From Pseudolactococcus sp041800635 (GTDB taxonomy: Bacteria > Bacillota > Bacilli > Lactobacillales > Streptococcaceae): a stretch of 64,000 nucleotides of DNA. Made by a program: the position numbers and the translations under genes. Where the stretch lies: positions 1,736,001 through 1,800,000 of the forward strand of contig CP181259.1 in assembly GCA_047833645.1 (NCBI GenBank), read 5' to 3'. Below are positions 35,843-44,307 of this stretch, piece by piece (positions within the stretch are counted from its first letter, which is position 1; each line of letters starts with the position of its first letter). The notes under the pieces were generated by a model. The model was not told the DNA's origin. It ran no database searches and was given only the letters and a program-made list of their open reading frames with translations.

Positions 35843-36130
35843 ATGCGTAAAAATCAGAACTACACGGGCGACTTTAAAGTAAAGGTTGCACAAGCTTATC
35901 TTTTTGACCACTTAGGTGGCTATCAATCAGTGGCAGAACATTTTGGTGTCACCAATCGCTCACAAGTACAACATTGGGTTAAATTGTACGAGAACAATCC
36001 TCAACTTCTCTATCAAGATAATCGTGGTAGACCGGCACAACTTAAGTCAGAGACGATGACTTTAGAAGAACAAGTCAACTATCTCAAAATGGAGGTAGCT
36101 ATTCTAAAAAAGCTCAGAAAGCTCTTGTAA
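35843..36130 (+). CDS. IS3-family OrfA (helix-turn-helix)
   Basis: A 95-residue OrfA with an HTH (GGYQSVAEHFGVTNRSQVQHWVK) and a leucine-zipper-like C-terminus (LEEQVNYLKMEVAILKKL). The slippery heptamer A AAA AAG at 36,106-36,112 lies nine codons before the stop and would allow -1 frameshifting to make OrfAB. Confidence 0.9.
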   Translation: MRKNQNYTGDFKVKVAQAYLFDHLGGYQSVAEHFGVTNRSQVQHWVKLYENNPQLLYQDNRGRPAQLKSETMTLEEQVNYLKMEVAILKKLRKLL

Positions 36131-37011
36131 AAATCTCTACAAGAGCCAAGTATCAAGTCGTTGATAGTTTAACAGGACAGTATGCCATTACTGCTCTTTG
36201 TCATTATCTTGGTATTTCAAGGAGTGGTTATTATAGCTGGATTAAGAAAAACCGCCCCCTTACAAAATCTTGGAATTCTCAGCTGGCAGAGAAGATTCAA
36301 CTTCTCTTTGATGCCTCTTTTAAGGGCTATCGCTATATCTGGATGCAACTTAAGCGACTTTATGGTATAAGCGTCAACCCAAAGACTGTCCTTCGCTATA
36401 TGCAAGTTCTCGGTTTGAAATCGCCAATACGCAAGAAACGCTTTACTTCTTGCACGAGGCAAGAAATGAACAAAAAAGCGAGAAAGGTTTCGCCAAACCT
36501 TCTCGCAAGACACTTCGTCGCCACACGACCTCATGAAAAGTTAGTGACAGATGTTTCTTATGTGTATCATAAACAGGGTAGACTGTACTTAAGTATTATC
36601 AAAGACCTGTATGATAACTCTATTTTAGCTTACAATCTATCAAAATTCAATGATAATCAGTTAGTTTTTGAGAATTTAGACCTTGTTTTCAGAAAAGATT
36701 GGGACAAATCAAAATCTTGTCTTTTACATTCAGATCAAGGATTTCAGTATACGAACAAGCAGTATCACAAAAAACTTGAAACTTTTAATGTGACGGTTTC
36801 TCATTCTCGTAAGGGAAACTGTTATGACAACGCTTGTTGTGAAAACTTTTTTTCTCATCTTAAAAGTGAATCTTTGGAATTATTTGTACCTGAAAATGAG
36901 ACGGAATTGATGCAGCAGATTGACGATTTCATTACATGGTATAACTTTGATAGACCACAACTCAAACTAAAAGGCATGACTCCTATTGAATATAGGCAGA
37001 CATACCTTTGA
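36112..37011 (+). CDS. IS3-family OrfB (integrase core), expressed by -1 frameshift
   Basis: An open frame of about 299 codons in the -1 frame after the A6G slip. It has the HTH_21-like block (ALCHYLGISRSGYYSWIKK, GYRYIWMQLKRL) and the rve core with LVTDVSYV (Asp), LLHSDQGFQYT (Asp) and NACCENFFSHLKSE (Glu). No good independent start is seen near the slip; an internal ATG at 36,343 would remove the N-terminal domain. The element looks intact. Confidence 0.85.
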   Translation, partial: AQKALVKISTRAKYQVVDSLTGQYAITALCHYLGISRSGYYSWIKKNRPLTKSWNSQLAEKIQLLFDASFKGYRYIWMQLKRLYGISVNPKTVLRYMQVLGLKSPIRKKRFTSCTRQEMNKKARKVSPNLLARHFVATRPHEKLVTDVSYVYHKQGRLYLSIIKDLYDNSILAYNLSKFNDNQLVFENLDLVFRKDWDKSKSCLLHSDQGFQYTNKQYHKKLETFNVTVSHSRKGNCYDNACCENFFSHLKSESLELFVPENETELMQQIDDFITWYNFDRPQLKLKGMTPIEYRQTYL

Positions 37012-37164
37012 GTGGAAATGTGTTTTTTTTGAACTGTCTATTTTATTTGGGGCTTGACAGACTATGCTTAGTTTTCTGTGTTTTTTTCTAATTTCATTTA
37101 GAGGTGAATTAATTGGTAGTTATTAGAGGTGCCCTAGTTTCAAGATAAGGTTTTAAGTACATAG

Positions 37165-37203
37165 AAAAAAACGAGTTCTCAATTATTTTGAGAGCTCGTT
37201 TTG
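37165..37203 (-). terminator. Terminator of the 37.2-37.4 kb gene
   Basis: On the minus strand AACGAGCTCTCA / TGAGAACTCGTT (one mismatch) followed by seven T; the gene's stop codon lies inside the loop. Confidence 0.75.
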
Positions 37204-37413
37204 AATTTTAGTTGAACGTGCCTTGATCGCATCAATTCTTGGCTGTGCTTGGAACTGATATGCTTTGATGTCTTTTTGGATATCAGCCATGACAAATTGG
37301 GCATAGCCAAGTTCGAACTTGACCGTGTCCAAATGTTTCTTAGCCTCAGCCGTCTCTGAAATTAAGTCGCCACCGATAGCTTTCAAATCTTTAAAATAAT
37401 CAATCATGCTCAT
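37183..37413 (-). CDS. Small conserved-looking helical protein
   Basis: A 76-residue, charged, probably coiled-coil protein (MSMIDYFKDLKAIGGDL..., HLDTVKFELGYAQFVMADIQKDIKAYQFQAQPRIDAI). The start is set by AGAAAGGAG before the ATG at 37,413; upstream codons in the same frame fall in the leader repeat. It lies downstream of hit. I do not recognise a domain. Its leader carries the 'GAGCGGAC' element found also before mtlD and mtlF. Confidence 0.65.
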   Translation of the reverse strand: MSMIDYFKDLKAIGGDLISETAEAKKHLDTVKFELGYAQFVMADIQKDIKAYQFQAQPRIDAIKARSTKIQNELSK

Positions 37414-37514
37414 GTCAGTTCTCCTTTCTGCGATGTCACTTTGTGACATCTTGAAACTTTCCCTCCGCTAGCGCTCCGTCCAAGCGGGGTCATTCGCGCC
37501 CTTCGTCCGCTCAA
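37414..37514 (-). promoter_or_regulatory. Leader repeat element, copy before the small helical protein
   Basis: Minus strand starts TTGAGCGGACGAAG, has CGCTTGGACGGAGCG, AAGTTTCAAG and the terminal hairpin GATGTCAC-AAA-GTGACATC (37,432-37,450) directly before GCAGAAAGGAG. Compare 51,363 and 51,971. Confidence 0.65.
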
Positions 37515-37568
37515 AGGCTTCTTCCTCTAAGCTCATGCTGCTAGATGTCTGATGCCATTGTCCGCATA

Positions 37569-37970
37569 TTAAGGGGTGGTTAGCGTGCTCTGAAGTGCCT
37601 TTAGGTCGATGTCGTGTTCGGTGAAGCTGGCCGTGAAACCGTCGTCTTTGCCATAGCGTGGAATCAGATGAACATGGGCGTGGAAAACGGTTTGGCCTGC
37701 AATCGCTTCGTTGTTTTGGAGGATGTTCATGCCACTTGCGCCCAGGGTTTCGGTAATGTGAGCCGCGATCTGCGGGATCTTAGCGAACAAGGTTGCAGCC
37801 TCTTCAGCAGACATTTCTAAAACGTTTCGGATGTGTTTTTTGGGTACGACCAAGGTATGACCCTTGGTCGTTTGCGTGATATCAAGAAAGGCTAGGACAT
37901 CGTCGTCTTCATAAAGTTGATAAGAAGGGATGTCCCCAGCGATAATTTTACAAAAAATGCAATCTGTCAT
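37569..37970 (-). CDS. hit: Histidine triad (HIT) nucleotide hydrolase
   Basis: A 133-residue HIT protein, with N-terminal zinc-type CIFCKI and the triad HAHVHLIPRY near residue 100. Hydrolyses nucleotide phosphoramidates or dinucleoside polyphosphates. Divergent from ecsA, the order common in streptococci. Full length. Confidence 0.93.
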   Translation of the reverse strand: MTDCIFCKIIAGDIPSYQLYEDDDVLAFLDITQTTKGHTLVVPKKHIRNVLEMSAEEAATLFAKIPQIAAHITETLGASGMNILQNNEAIAGQTVFHAHVHLIPRYGKDDGFTASFTEHDIDLKALQSTLTTP

Positions 37971-38049
37971 GAATTTTACCGTTTCTTTTCTGAATTTTGT
38001 TATAATTATAGTATAGCATTTTATGTAAAAAAGAGTATAGAAAGCGCAT

Positions 38050-38793
38050 ATGACATTAAAAATAAAAAATTTAACAGGTGGTTATTTCGGGACGACAGTT
38101 CTGAAAGATGTAGATTTTACGGTCAATGCCGGTGAACTTGTCGGCTTGATTGGCCTAAACGGAGCCGGAAAGTCGACGACAATTCAGGAGATTATTGGGT
38201 TGCTGACACCTTATCAAGGTCAGATTTTGTTGGATGGTTTGAGTATCCGTGAGGACGCTGAAAGCTACCGGAAGAAAATTGGTTTTATTCCTGAGCAACC
38301 ATCCCTTTATGAAGAATTGACCTTGCGTGAACATATTGAGGTCACTGCCCTAGCTTATGATGTTGCACCCGATGTTGCATTGACACGTGCTGAAAAATTA
38401 CTGAAAACATTCAGACTTTCTGATAAATTGGACTGGTTTCCAGCGAACTTTTCTAAAGGCATGAAACAAAAAGTGATGATTATCTGTGCTTTTTTAACGG
38501 AGCCATCCTTTTATATTATTGATGAACCGTTTTTGGGGCTTGATCCACTTGCCATCAATGATTTGATTGACCTCATGTTAGAGATGAAAAAAACAGGGGC
38601 GTCTATCCTGATGTCCACGCATATTTTATCAACTGCAGAGAAATTCTGTGATAAATTTATCGTCCTGCATGAGGGGCAAGTCATCGCAGATGGTGATTTA
38701 GCAGCCTTACGTGCTAAGTTTAACCTGCCAGAGGCAAGTCTTGATGAGATTTATGTCGCTTTGACTGATGGAAGTTGGCGGGCGCATGGCTAA
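38050..38793 (+). CDS. ecsA: ABC transporter ATPase EcsA
   Basis: A 247-residue ATPase with Walker A GLNGAGKST, signature FSKGMKQK, Walker B FYIIDEPFLGLDP and H-loop STH. Works with EcsB; the transporter affects secretion, intramembrane proteolysis and competence in Bacilli. TATAAT at 38,001-38,006 is preceded by TGT (extended -10). Confidence 0.92.
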   Translation: MTLKIKNLTGGYFGTTVLKDVDFTVNAGELVGLIGLNGAGKSTTIQEIIGLLTPYQGQILLDGLSIREDAESYRKKIGFIPEQPSLYEELTLREHIEVTALAYDVAPDVALTRAEKLLKTFRLSDKLDWFPANFSKGMKQKVMIICAFLTEPSFYIIDEPFLGLDPLAINDLIDLMLEMKKTGASILMSTHILSTAEKFCDKFIVLHEGQVIADGDLAALRAKFNLPEASLDEIYVALTDGSWRAHG

Positions 38794-39811
38794 AGACATC
38801 AATGATTTATTTGCCAAACGGCGTGCGAATTGGCGAGCACAAAATCTCAAATATCTCCGTTATGTGTTGAATGACCATTTTGTCCTCATTCTCATGCTGC
38901 TTATCGGCTTTCTGGCCTACCAATACGCTGATTTCTTGAAAAGTTTACCGGCGCATTGGTTACCGGGGTATGTGATAGCTGTCCTAGTCTCTCTCATGGT
39001 CTTGTTTTTCGGGCGACTAGCGACATTTGTCGAACGGGCAGATCAACAATTCCTCTTGGCAAAAGAAAAGTCTGTTCAAGCTTATCTGATAAGCGCTGTG
39101 AAAAAATCTCTGATCTTTCCAGCGATTGTGATTGTTTTGGTGACGCTTATCATTAGTCCGCTTGTCAAAAGTCCCCTTCCTTTCACGCTAGTCTGGGCTA
39201 TCGTCTTAATCGCCCTTAAATATGTCCTGCTCACGAAAAAAGCGCAGTCCTTTGTGCAAGATGATCTGATTCAGTGGCAATCCCTGATCCAGTACGAAAA
39301 AAATCGCCAAAATGCGGTGCTCAAGGTCTTTAGTCAGTTTACCGATGTCAAGGGCTTACAGCAACAGGCTAAACGTCGCAAGTATCTGGATATCTTGCTG
39401 CCCAAGTCAAAAATGATCTACGACTATCTGTTTATCAGAACTTTTTTGCGCAGTGGGGATTACTGGCTGCTCATGCTGCGTTTGCTAGGACTTGCGGTGC
39501 TGTCGCTCATCTTTATCCCTACGGCTATTTTCGCGCTCTTACTCGCCTTAGTGTTTGATTACTTACTTGTTTTTCAGCTGTTGCCGATTCGTCAATCTCA
39601 GGATTATCAACTCTTGACCCATCTTTATCCGCTGAAAGCAAGTGCTAAAAATTTAGCAGCGGGCAAGTTGATTCGGTATCTGATGTTTGCGGTGTGTCTG
39701 CTTGAGTTGGTGGTGAGTCTGCTTACTTTCCAGGATAAGCTGCTAGCAGCTGTTTTTGTGCCAATTGCTGTCTTTCTGGGTGTCCTCTATCCAAAATGGA
39801 AACTCAAATAA
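38786..39811 (+). CDS. ecsB: ABC transporter permease EcsB
   Basis: A 341-residue polytopic membrane protein of the EcsB family, with about six to eight hydrophobic segments and an intracellular charged stretch (about residues 145-210). The ATG at 38,786 overlaps the ecsA stop by 8 bp; an ATG six codons upstream is also in frame. Followed by a bidirectional terminator shared with panD. Confidence 0.9.
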   Translation: MAKDINDLFAKRRANWRAQNLKYLRYVLNDHFVLILMLLIGFLAYQYADFLKSLPAHWLPGYVIAVLVSLMVLFFGRLATFVERADQQFLLAKEKSVQAYLISAVKKSLIFPAIVIVLVTLIISPLVKSPLPFTLVWAIVLIALKYVLLTKKAQSFVQDDLIQWQSLIQYEKNRQNAVLKVFSQFTDVKGLQQQAKRRKYLDILLPKSKMIYDYLFIRTFLRSGDYWLLMLRLLGLAVLSLIFIPTAIFALLLALVFDYLLVFQLLPIRQSQDYQLLTHLYPLKASAKNLAAGKLIRYLMFAVCLLELVVSLLTFQDKLLAAVFVPIAVFLGVLYPKWKLK

Positions 39812-39838
39812 AAAATAGCGCTTGAAACGCTATTTTTT
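39811..39838. terminator. Bidirectional terminator between ecsB and panD
   Basis: AAAAATAGCG / CGCTATTTTT with loop CTTGAAA. Confidence 0.85.
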
Positions 39839-40223
39839 AATACCTGATTTTCCCAATTTTTTCGTAGTCTGTGATTTTGTCGACTTTGTTGTCGTCTGTA
39901 ACAAAGACGACTTGTGGTTTGAGAGTTCGTGCTTCTTCTGGTGTGACTTGCGCATAGGCCATGATGATGATTTTATCCTGAACTTGGACTTTTCTGGCAG
40001 CTGCACCATTGAGGCAGATAACGCCTGTGTCTGCTGGGCCTTCTATCACATAGGTTTCAAAGCGCTCACCGTTATTAATGTCCACGATGTGTACTTTTTC
40101 ATAGGGTAGTAAGCCTGACGCTGCTAATAAGTTAGCGTCGATGGTGATGCTACCGACATAGTCCAATTCGGCTTGTGTGACGGTGGCGCGGTGAATTTTG
40201 CATTTCAGCATATCTAGTAGCAT
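39837..40223 (-). CDS. panD: Aspartate 1-decarboxylase proenzyme
   Basis: A 128-residue pyruvoyl enzyme making beta-alanine from aspartate. The self-cleavage site is in YVGSIT (Gly24-Ser25), and the N-terminal block LKCKIHRATVT and NGAAARKVQ are conserved. Last gene of the panB-panC-panD operon. Confidence 0.96.
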   Translation of the reverse strand: MLLDMLKCKIHRATVTQAELDYVGSITIDANLLAASGLLPYEKVHIVDINNGERFETYVIEGPADTGVICLNGAAARKVQVQDKIIIMAYAQVTPEEARTLKPQVVFVTDDNKVDKITDYEKIGKIRY

Positions 40224-40226
40224 GGG

Positions 40227-41081
40227 TTAGGCCTCCAAGTGGATGAGTGTGTTGTCGATCAGTCGCGTGTGGTCGACGTAGACGGCGAGTAGGAGCAAGA
40301 CCTTATGGTCGATGACGGCCATGTCTTGTAGGGTGGTAGGGTCGACGATTTTGATATAATCGATTTTGGTTAAGGGCTGGCTTTGGATGAGTCCTTCAAG
40401 GGCGGCGATGATGGTGCTGGTTTCACGCTCGCCATTGATAATGAGGGTTTCGGCAAGTGTTAGCGCTTGGGATAAGATGACGGCCTGCTGCCGCGCATCT
40501 GTGCTGAGATAGGTGTTTCGGGAGCTTTTCGCTAGACCGTCTGGTTCGCGGATAATCGGGCAGACTACTAGGTCAAGGTTTTGGTTGAGGTCTCGCACCA
40601 TTTGTTGGAGCACGGCAACCTGCTGGGCGTCTTTTTGTCCAAAGTAGGCTTTGGTGGGTTGGACGAGGTTGAAGAGTTTGGTGACGATGGTTGTGACACC
40701 GCGAAAATGTGTGGGCCGGCTCTTGCCTTCTAAGAGGTCGCTGATGCCTGATGTGGTGACGTAAGTGTTAAAGCCTGACGGATAGAGCTCAGAAACATCA
40801 GGTGCGAAGATGAGGTCAGCACCTGCCTCTTGGCATTTAATTTGGTCTTGCACCAGGTCTCTGGGATAGGTGTCTAAGTCTTCTCCTGCAGCAAACTGGG
40901 TAGGATTGACAAAAATGCTGACGACGACACGATTATTGTCGTTAGCAGCTTTTTTGATAAGGCTTTGGTGGCCTTCGTGTAAAAAGCCCATGGTTGGTAC
41001 CAAACCAATCGTTAGCTGATCGTCACGCCATGATGTGAGCTGTATTTTGAGTTCTGAAAGGGTTGTTGCAGTAGGTATCAT
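40227..41081 (-). CDS. panC: Pantothenate synthetase
   Basis: A 284-residue ligase joining pantoate and beta-alanine with ATP. HIGH-like MGFLHEGHQSLI, FVNPTQFAAGEDLDTYPR, and KSRPTHFRGVTTIV with FGQKDAQQ are visible. Starts 4 bp inside the panB stop; ends 3 bp before panD. Confidence 0.96.
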   Translation of the reverse strand: MIPTATTLSELKIQLTSWRDDQLTIGLVPTMGFLHEGHQSLIKKAANDNNRVVVSIFVNPTQFAAGEDLDTYPRDLVQDQIKCQEAGADLIFAPDVSELYPSGFNTYVTTSGISDLLEGKSRPTHFRGVTTIVTKLFNLVQPTKAYFGQKDAQQVAVLQQMVRDLNQNLDLVVCPIIREPDGLAKSSRNTYLSTDARQQAVILSQALTLAETLIINGERETSTIIAALEGLIQSQPLTKIDYIKIVDPTTLQDMAVIDHKVLLLLAVYVDHTRLIDNTLIHLEA

Positions 41082-41947
41082 GTGTTAGGGTCCTCTTTTA
41101 AGATAAATTCTTGCTTTAAGGTTTGGATCATCTCGGGATCGATGGGATAGCTTTCACTGTCATTTGGAAAGTCGCCAGACTGGACCTCCCTTTGATAGTA
41201 GGCAACGGCTTCCTTGATGAATGTCCCACCCTCAGCAAAACGGCGGACAAATTTGGGTTGTAGGCTATCAATCATGCCGAGCATATCTTGATAGACGAGC
41301 ACTTGACCGTCAGTCGCCTTGCCTGCACCGATGCCAATGGTCGGAATGTGTAAAAGTTGGCTAATGAACTCGCCCAATAGCGCAGGAATCCCTTCTAGGA
41401 CAACTGCAAAAGCACCGGCATGTTGCACGGCAAGGGCATCTTGAATCACTTGACGGGCAGCGGCTTCGGTGCGCCCCTGTACTTTGAAGCCACCAAAGGC
41501 ATTGACGGATTGTGGCGTCAAGCCGAGATGTGCGACGACAGGGATAGCGGCTCTGGTGATAGCGGTGATGACATCGGCGAAAGCCTCGCCCCCTTCTAGT
41601 TTGACGGCATTGGCGCCCCCTTCTTGGATCAGGCGGCCGGCATTAGTGATAGCAGCTTCAGTACTGACGTGGTAGGATAAAAAGGGGAGATCAGCTACGA
41701 CAAAAGCGTTTTTTGCGGCGCGTGCCACCGCTTTGGTGTGGTGAATCATATCAGCCATCGTCACCTTGAGGGTATCCTCGTAGCCCAGCATGACCATCCC
41801 GAGCGAATCTCCAACTAAAAGCATATTAATGCCAGCCTCATCGAAAAGTTTGGCTGTTGTGAAGTCGTAGGCAGTCAACATCGTGATTTTCTGCTGCTGA
41901 TTTTTTTGCTCTTGAAGCGATAGGACTGTGTTTGGCATATTTGGCAT
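41078..41947 (-). CDS. panB: 3-methyl-2-oxobutanoate hydroxymethyltransferase
   Basis: A 289-residue enzyme that makes ketopantoate. Signature blocks are MLTAYDFTTAKLFDEAGINMLLVGDSLGM, NAVKLEGG, VAHLGLTPQS and GIGAGKATDGQVLVYQDMLG. CGGAG precedes the first ATG at 41,947; a second ATG is three codons in. No panE is present here, so ketopantoate reduction must come from elsewhere. Confidence 0.96.
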   Translation of the reverse strand: MPNMPNTVLSLQEQKNQQQKITMLTAYDFTTAKLFDEAGINMLLVGDSLGMVMLGYEDTLKVTMADMIHHTKAVARAAKNAFVVADLPFLSYHVSTEAAITNAGRLIQEGGANAVKLEGGEAFADVITAITRAAIPVVAHLGLTPQSVNAFGGFKVQGRTEAAARQVIQDALAVQHAGAFAVVLEGIPALLGEFISQLLHIPTIGIGAGKATDGQVLVYQDMLGMIDSLQPKFVRRFAEGGTFIKEAVAYYQREVQSGDFPNDSESYPIDPEMIQTLKQEFILKEDPNT

Positions 41948-41969
41948 ATTGGACTCCGTATTCTGAAAT

Positions 41970-41981
41970 GTCGCATGCGAC
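41970..41981. promoter_or_regulatory. 12-bp palindrome upstream of panB
   Basis: GTCGCATGCGAC, a perfect palindrome 23 bp before the panB start: possible operator or short hairpin. The remaining 422-bp gap to the carbonic anhydrase gene holds no supported gene. Confidence 0.4.
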
Positions 41982-42225
41982 TTTTTTCTTTCTCATATCT
42001 TACCACAATCATGAGCGTTTTAGGCCAATAAAATGTGTTTTATTTTTAAAAAAGTCGTGAATATTCGGATAATTCGGGAAATGGGCGACAAAAACCTTGT
42101 CTGCGATAGAAAACAGCGAGTAAGGTGAGATGATGAAAACATTAAAAAATCGGCTAAGTCTGCTAGTTTTGATCAGGAGACATCGTATTTTTTGGACTGC
42201 AAGCTTTAAGTATCCGACCAAAATA

Positions 42226-42234
42226 TGGTATGAT
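42226..42234 (+). promoter_or_regulatory. Extended -10 upstream of the carbonic anhydrase gene
   Basis: TGGTATGAT; gives a leader of about 130 nt. Confidence 0.45.
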
Positions 42235-42369
42235 AGATGAGATAGCGTTTGACATGAGCTGAAGGTGCTTATTTTCAGACAACCGTTTTGCCAGTCTATG
42301 CTATCTTTTAAAAGAGACATTCCCTAAATTCTTCGCGAGAAAATCTCGCTCATCATTAAAGGAGTTGCC

Positions 42370-43008
42370 ATGATGAAACATCTTGACTACAGGCACCAAG
42401 AGAAATGGGCGCTTGCTAATAATACGTTGATCCCTCAGTCGCCGATTGATGTGCAGACGGATCAATTGGTGGCCGAGGTGGATACCTCGTTACAGATTAA
42501 CCTCCCAAGTGACCAAGAGGTCATTGTGAAAGATACGCCGATCGGGATTCAGATCTATGCGGATGGTGATTTGCAATGGCGGGGGCATGAATATATGCTC
42601 AACCGTTTCCATTTTCATGATGGCGCTGAGCATTTGGTCAATGGTAAGAGACACGCAGCAGAGATCCATTTTGCTTTTGAGAGTGTTGATATTAACCAAT
42701 TGGTCCTGGCTGTTTTTGCTGATGTCGATGAAGATTACACAGATGACAGTATCTTGACCTTGTTAGATGCGCCCCATAAGTTGGTTGACTTTGATATCAA
42801 TAAATTGTTACCCAAAAATCAGACTTTCTGGACTTATAAGGGCTCCATGACGACACCGCCATTGAACCAAACGGTTACTTGGCTGATTTTAGAAGAGCCA
42901 ATCAAAATTTCACCAGCTGAAAAAGATTTGTTACAGGATAAATTGCGGAGCAATTATCGTAATATTCAAGAAACGAAAGATCGCGATGTTTATCGCATTG
43001 AAGATTAA
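42370..43008 (+). CDS. Alpha-type carbonic anhydrase, no signal peptide
   Basis: A 212-residue alpha carbonic anhydrase interconverting CO2 and bicarbonate. It has QSPID near residue 26, two zinc His in RFHFHDGAEH, the third in AAEIHFAF, and the substrate-site block SMTTPPLNQTVTW. No signal peptide is visible, so it should be cytosolic. AAAGGAG precedes two adjacent ATGs. Confidence 0.88.
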   Translation: MMKHLDYRHQEKWALANNTLIPQSPIDVQTDQLVAEVDTSLQINLPSDQEVIVKDTPIGIQIYADGDLQWRGHEYMLNRFHFHDGAEHLVNGKRHAAEIHFAFESVDINQLVLAVFADVDEDYTDDSILTLLDAPHKLVDFDINKLLPKNQTFWTYKGSMTTPPLNQTVTWLILEEPIKISPAEKDLLQDKLRSNYRNIQETKDRDVYRIED

Positions 43009-43046
43009 ATAGATACTGAAAGAAAGTCGAGTAAACGAACGAAAAA

Positions 43047-43505
43047 ATGAAAATTATTATGGCAAGTGATCACGCAGGGGTCGAGTTAAAAGCAGAAATT
43101 AAAGCATTACTAGAAACAATGGGGCATGAGGTCGATGATATGGGGCCTTATGACACGACTGCGGTTGATTTGTCAGATTTCGTTTATCCAGCAGCGCTTA
43201 AAGTCAGTCAGGAAAAAGTCCGCGGTATTTTCGTCGATGGCGTGGGCTATGGTTCTGCTTTGATTGCTAATCGGATTTATGGTCTTGATGCGGTTGTCTG
43301 TCAAGATCCTTTCTGTGCGAAATTGGCGCGTGAGCATACGGATAGTAATGTTCTGTGTTTGGGCGGTAAAATCATCGGTTCAGCACTCGCTTTGGAGATT
43401 GTTCGGACTTGGATGACGACTGATTTTCTACCAGAAGAAAAATATATGCGTCGTGTTGAAAAAGTCAAAGCCATTTCAGAAAAACATTTGGTTCAAAACT
43501 TTTAA
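43047..43505 (+). CDS. RpiB/LacAB-family protein with altered active site
   Basis: A 152-residue protein with the RpiB fold: SDHAGVELK near the start, REHTDSNVLCLGG, and a C-terminal RRVEKVKAI. The catalytic loop normally reads ILICGTG(I/V)G; here it is IFVDGVGYG, so the catalytic Cys is Asp and the following Thr is Val. The phosphate-binding AN(R/K) region is kept. It may be an isomerase with a different chemistry or substrate, or not an isomerase. Confidence 0.8.
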   Translation: MKIIMASDHAGVELKAEIKALLETMGHEVDDMGPYDTTAVDLSDFVYPAALKVSQEKVRGIFVDGVGYGSALIANRIYGLDAVVCQDPFCAKLAREHTDSNVLCLGGKIIGSALALEIVRTWMTTDFLPEEKYMRRVEKVKAISEKHLVQNF

Positions 43506-43525
43506 GCGGTTGACAGCTAGAATTG

Positions 43526-43566
43526 AAAAATCCCTCAGACTTCAAGTTGAAATCTGAGGGATTTTT
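43526..43566. terminator. Bidirectional terminator between the RpiB-like gene and cutC
   Basis: Perfect 14-bp stem AAAAATCCCTCAGA / TCTGAGGGATTTTT. Confidence 0.9.
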
Positions 43567-43571
43567 GATGT

Positions 43572-44204
43572 TTAAAGTGTCACAATTTTTGTACCATGCA
43601 CATAAGGACTACCAGTCTCAGCTGAAACGGTTTCAGCATTGGTAGCAGTGACGCCACCACCTGCTAAAATCTGGATGCGACCAGCTGCATAGCTGACGAG
43701 TTCGGCGATTTTATCCGTATTGATAGGTTGATCGAGACTGTCGCCGTGCATGAGGATTTTGTCAAAGCCGAGTGTCACGAGTTCATCAAGGGCAGATTTT
43801 TGTAAGTCTGTGGGTATCTCATCAAAGGCCATGTGAAAGGTCACAGGGAGGCCCTGACTTGCGATCATTAGCGTTTCCAAGGCTTCTAAGTCTAAACTGT
43901 TATCATCTGTTAGCGCACCGAATACCAGCTCACTTGTGCCAGCATCAACGGCTTTCAAAATGTCAGATTCCATGATGCGAAGCTCGATGGAGTTGTAGAC
44001 GAAGTCGCCACCACGCGGGCGAATCATGCTGGCAAAGGTTGTTTTGGTGTCCTTGAGGTAGTCGGCGGTTTCCTTGATGACGCCGTAGCTCGGGGTCGTG
44101 CCGCCAACTGCGAGGTTGTCGCAGAGCTCAATGCGTTCAGCACCAGCAGCCACGGCTCGGGGGATATCGGTAAAGTTTTCAGCACAAAATTCTCTGATTA
44201 ACAA
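43572..44204 (-). CDS. cutC: CutC family protein
   Basis: A TIM-barrel protein of about 210 residues of the CutC family (REFCAENFTD, AGAERIELCDNLAVGGTTPS, MIRPRGGDFVY, ILAGGGVTATN). Historically linked to copper homeostasis; the enzymatic role is unresolved. The TTG at 44,204 preceded by GGAG fits the family N-terminus; the frame is open 18 codons further without homology. Confidence 0.85.
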   Translation of the reverse strand: MLIREFCAENFTDIPRAVAAGAERIELCDNLAVGGTTPSYGVIKETADYLKDTKTTFASMIRPRGGDFVYNSIELRIMESDILKAVDAGTSELVFGALTDDNSLDLEALETLMIASQGLPVTFHMAFDEIPTDLQKSALDELVTLGFDKILMHGDSLDQPINTDKIAELVSYAAGRIQILAGGGVTATNAETVSAETGSPYVHGTKIVTL

Positions 44205-44307
44205 GGGGTGTCTCCAATCTTTTTTTCGATTACTTTGATTATACCATACCTGCTTCAAGCTTTCAGAGCTTTCGTGTTAGGAGTACCCTCTAGCGGGTTG
44301 CTGATAA

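Larger units (their letters stand above)
35773..37059 (+). mobile_element. IS3-family element nested in IS5 copy 1
   Basis: 1,287 bp with imperfect ends TGAACAGCTCCTGG... and ...GGGGCTTGACA and a 3-bp target duplication GAC (35,770-35,772 and 37,060-37,062). Contains orfA and orfB joined by a slippery site. Insertion between the IS5 transposase and its right end is exact when compared with copy 2. Confidence 0.92.
34645..37134 (+). mobile_element. IS5-family element, copy 1, interrupted by an IS3-family element
   Basis: Ends are inverted repeats GGGCACCTCTAA(A/T)AAC. Without the nested IS3 element and its 3-bp duplication the unit is 1,200 bp, the same as copy 2 at 57,284, from which I count only a few base differences. 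Flanks are TTCA and TAGT, so no target duplication remains, unlike copy 2. This suggests a deletion or exchange after insertion. Confidence 0.9.

Noticed and set aside
36182..36370. Frame starting MPLLLFV between orfA and orfB of the IS3 element
   Set aside because: Lies in the wrong frame; the true OrfB continues through this stretch in the -1 frame with clear transposase sequence.
42009..42320. 103-codon minus-strand frame before the carbonic anhydrase gene
   Set aside because: No ribosome site or recognisable domain, and it covers the likely promoter and leader of the plus-strand gene.
43047..43505. Galactose-6-phosphate isomerase LacA/LacB
   Set aside because: No second subunit, no tagatose pathway genes nearby and an altered catalytic loop; left as RpiB-family only.
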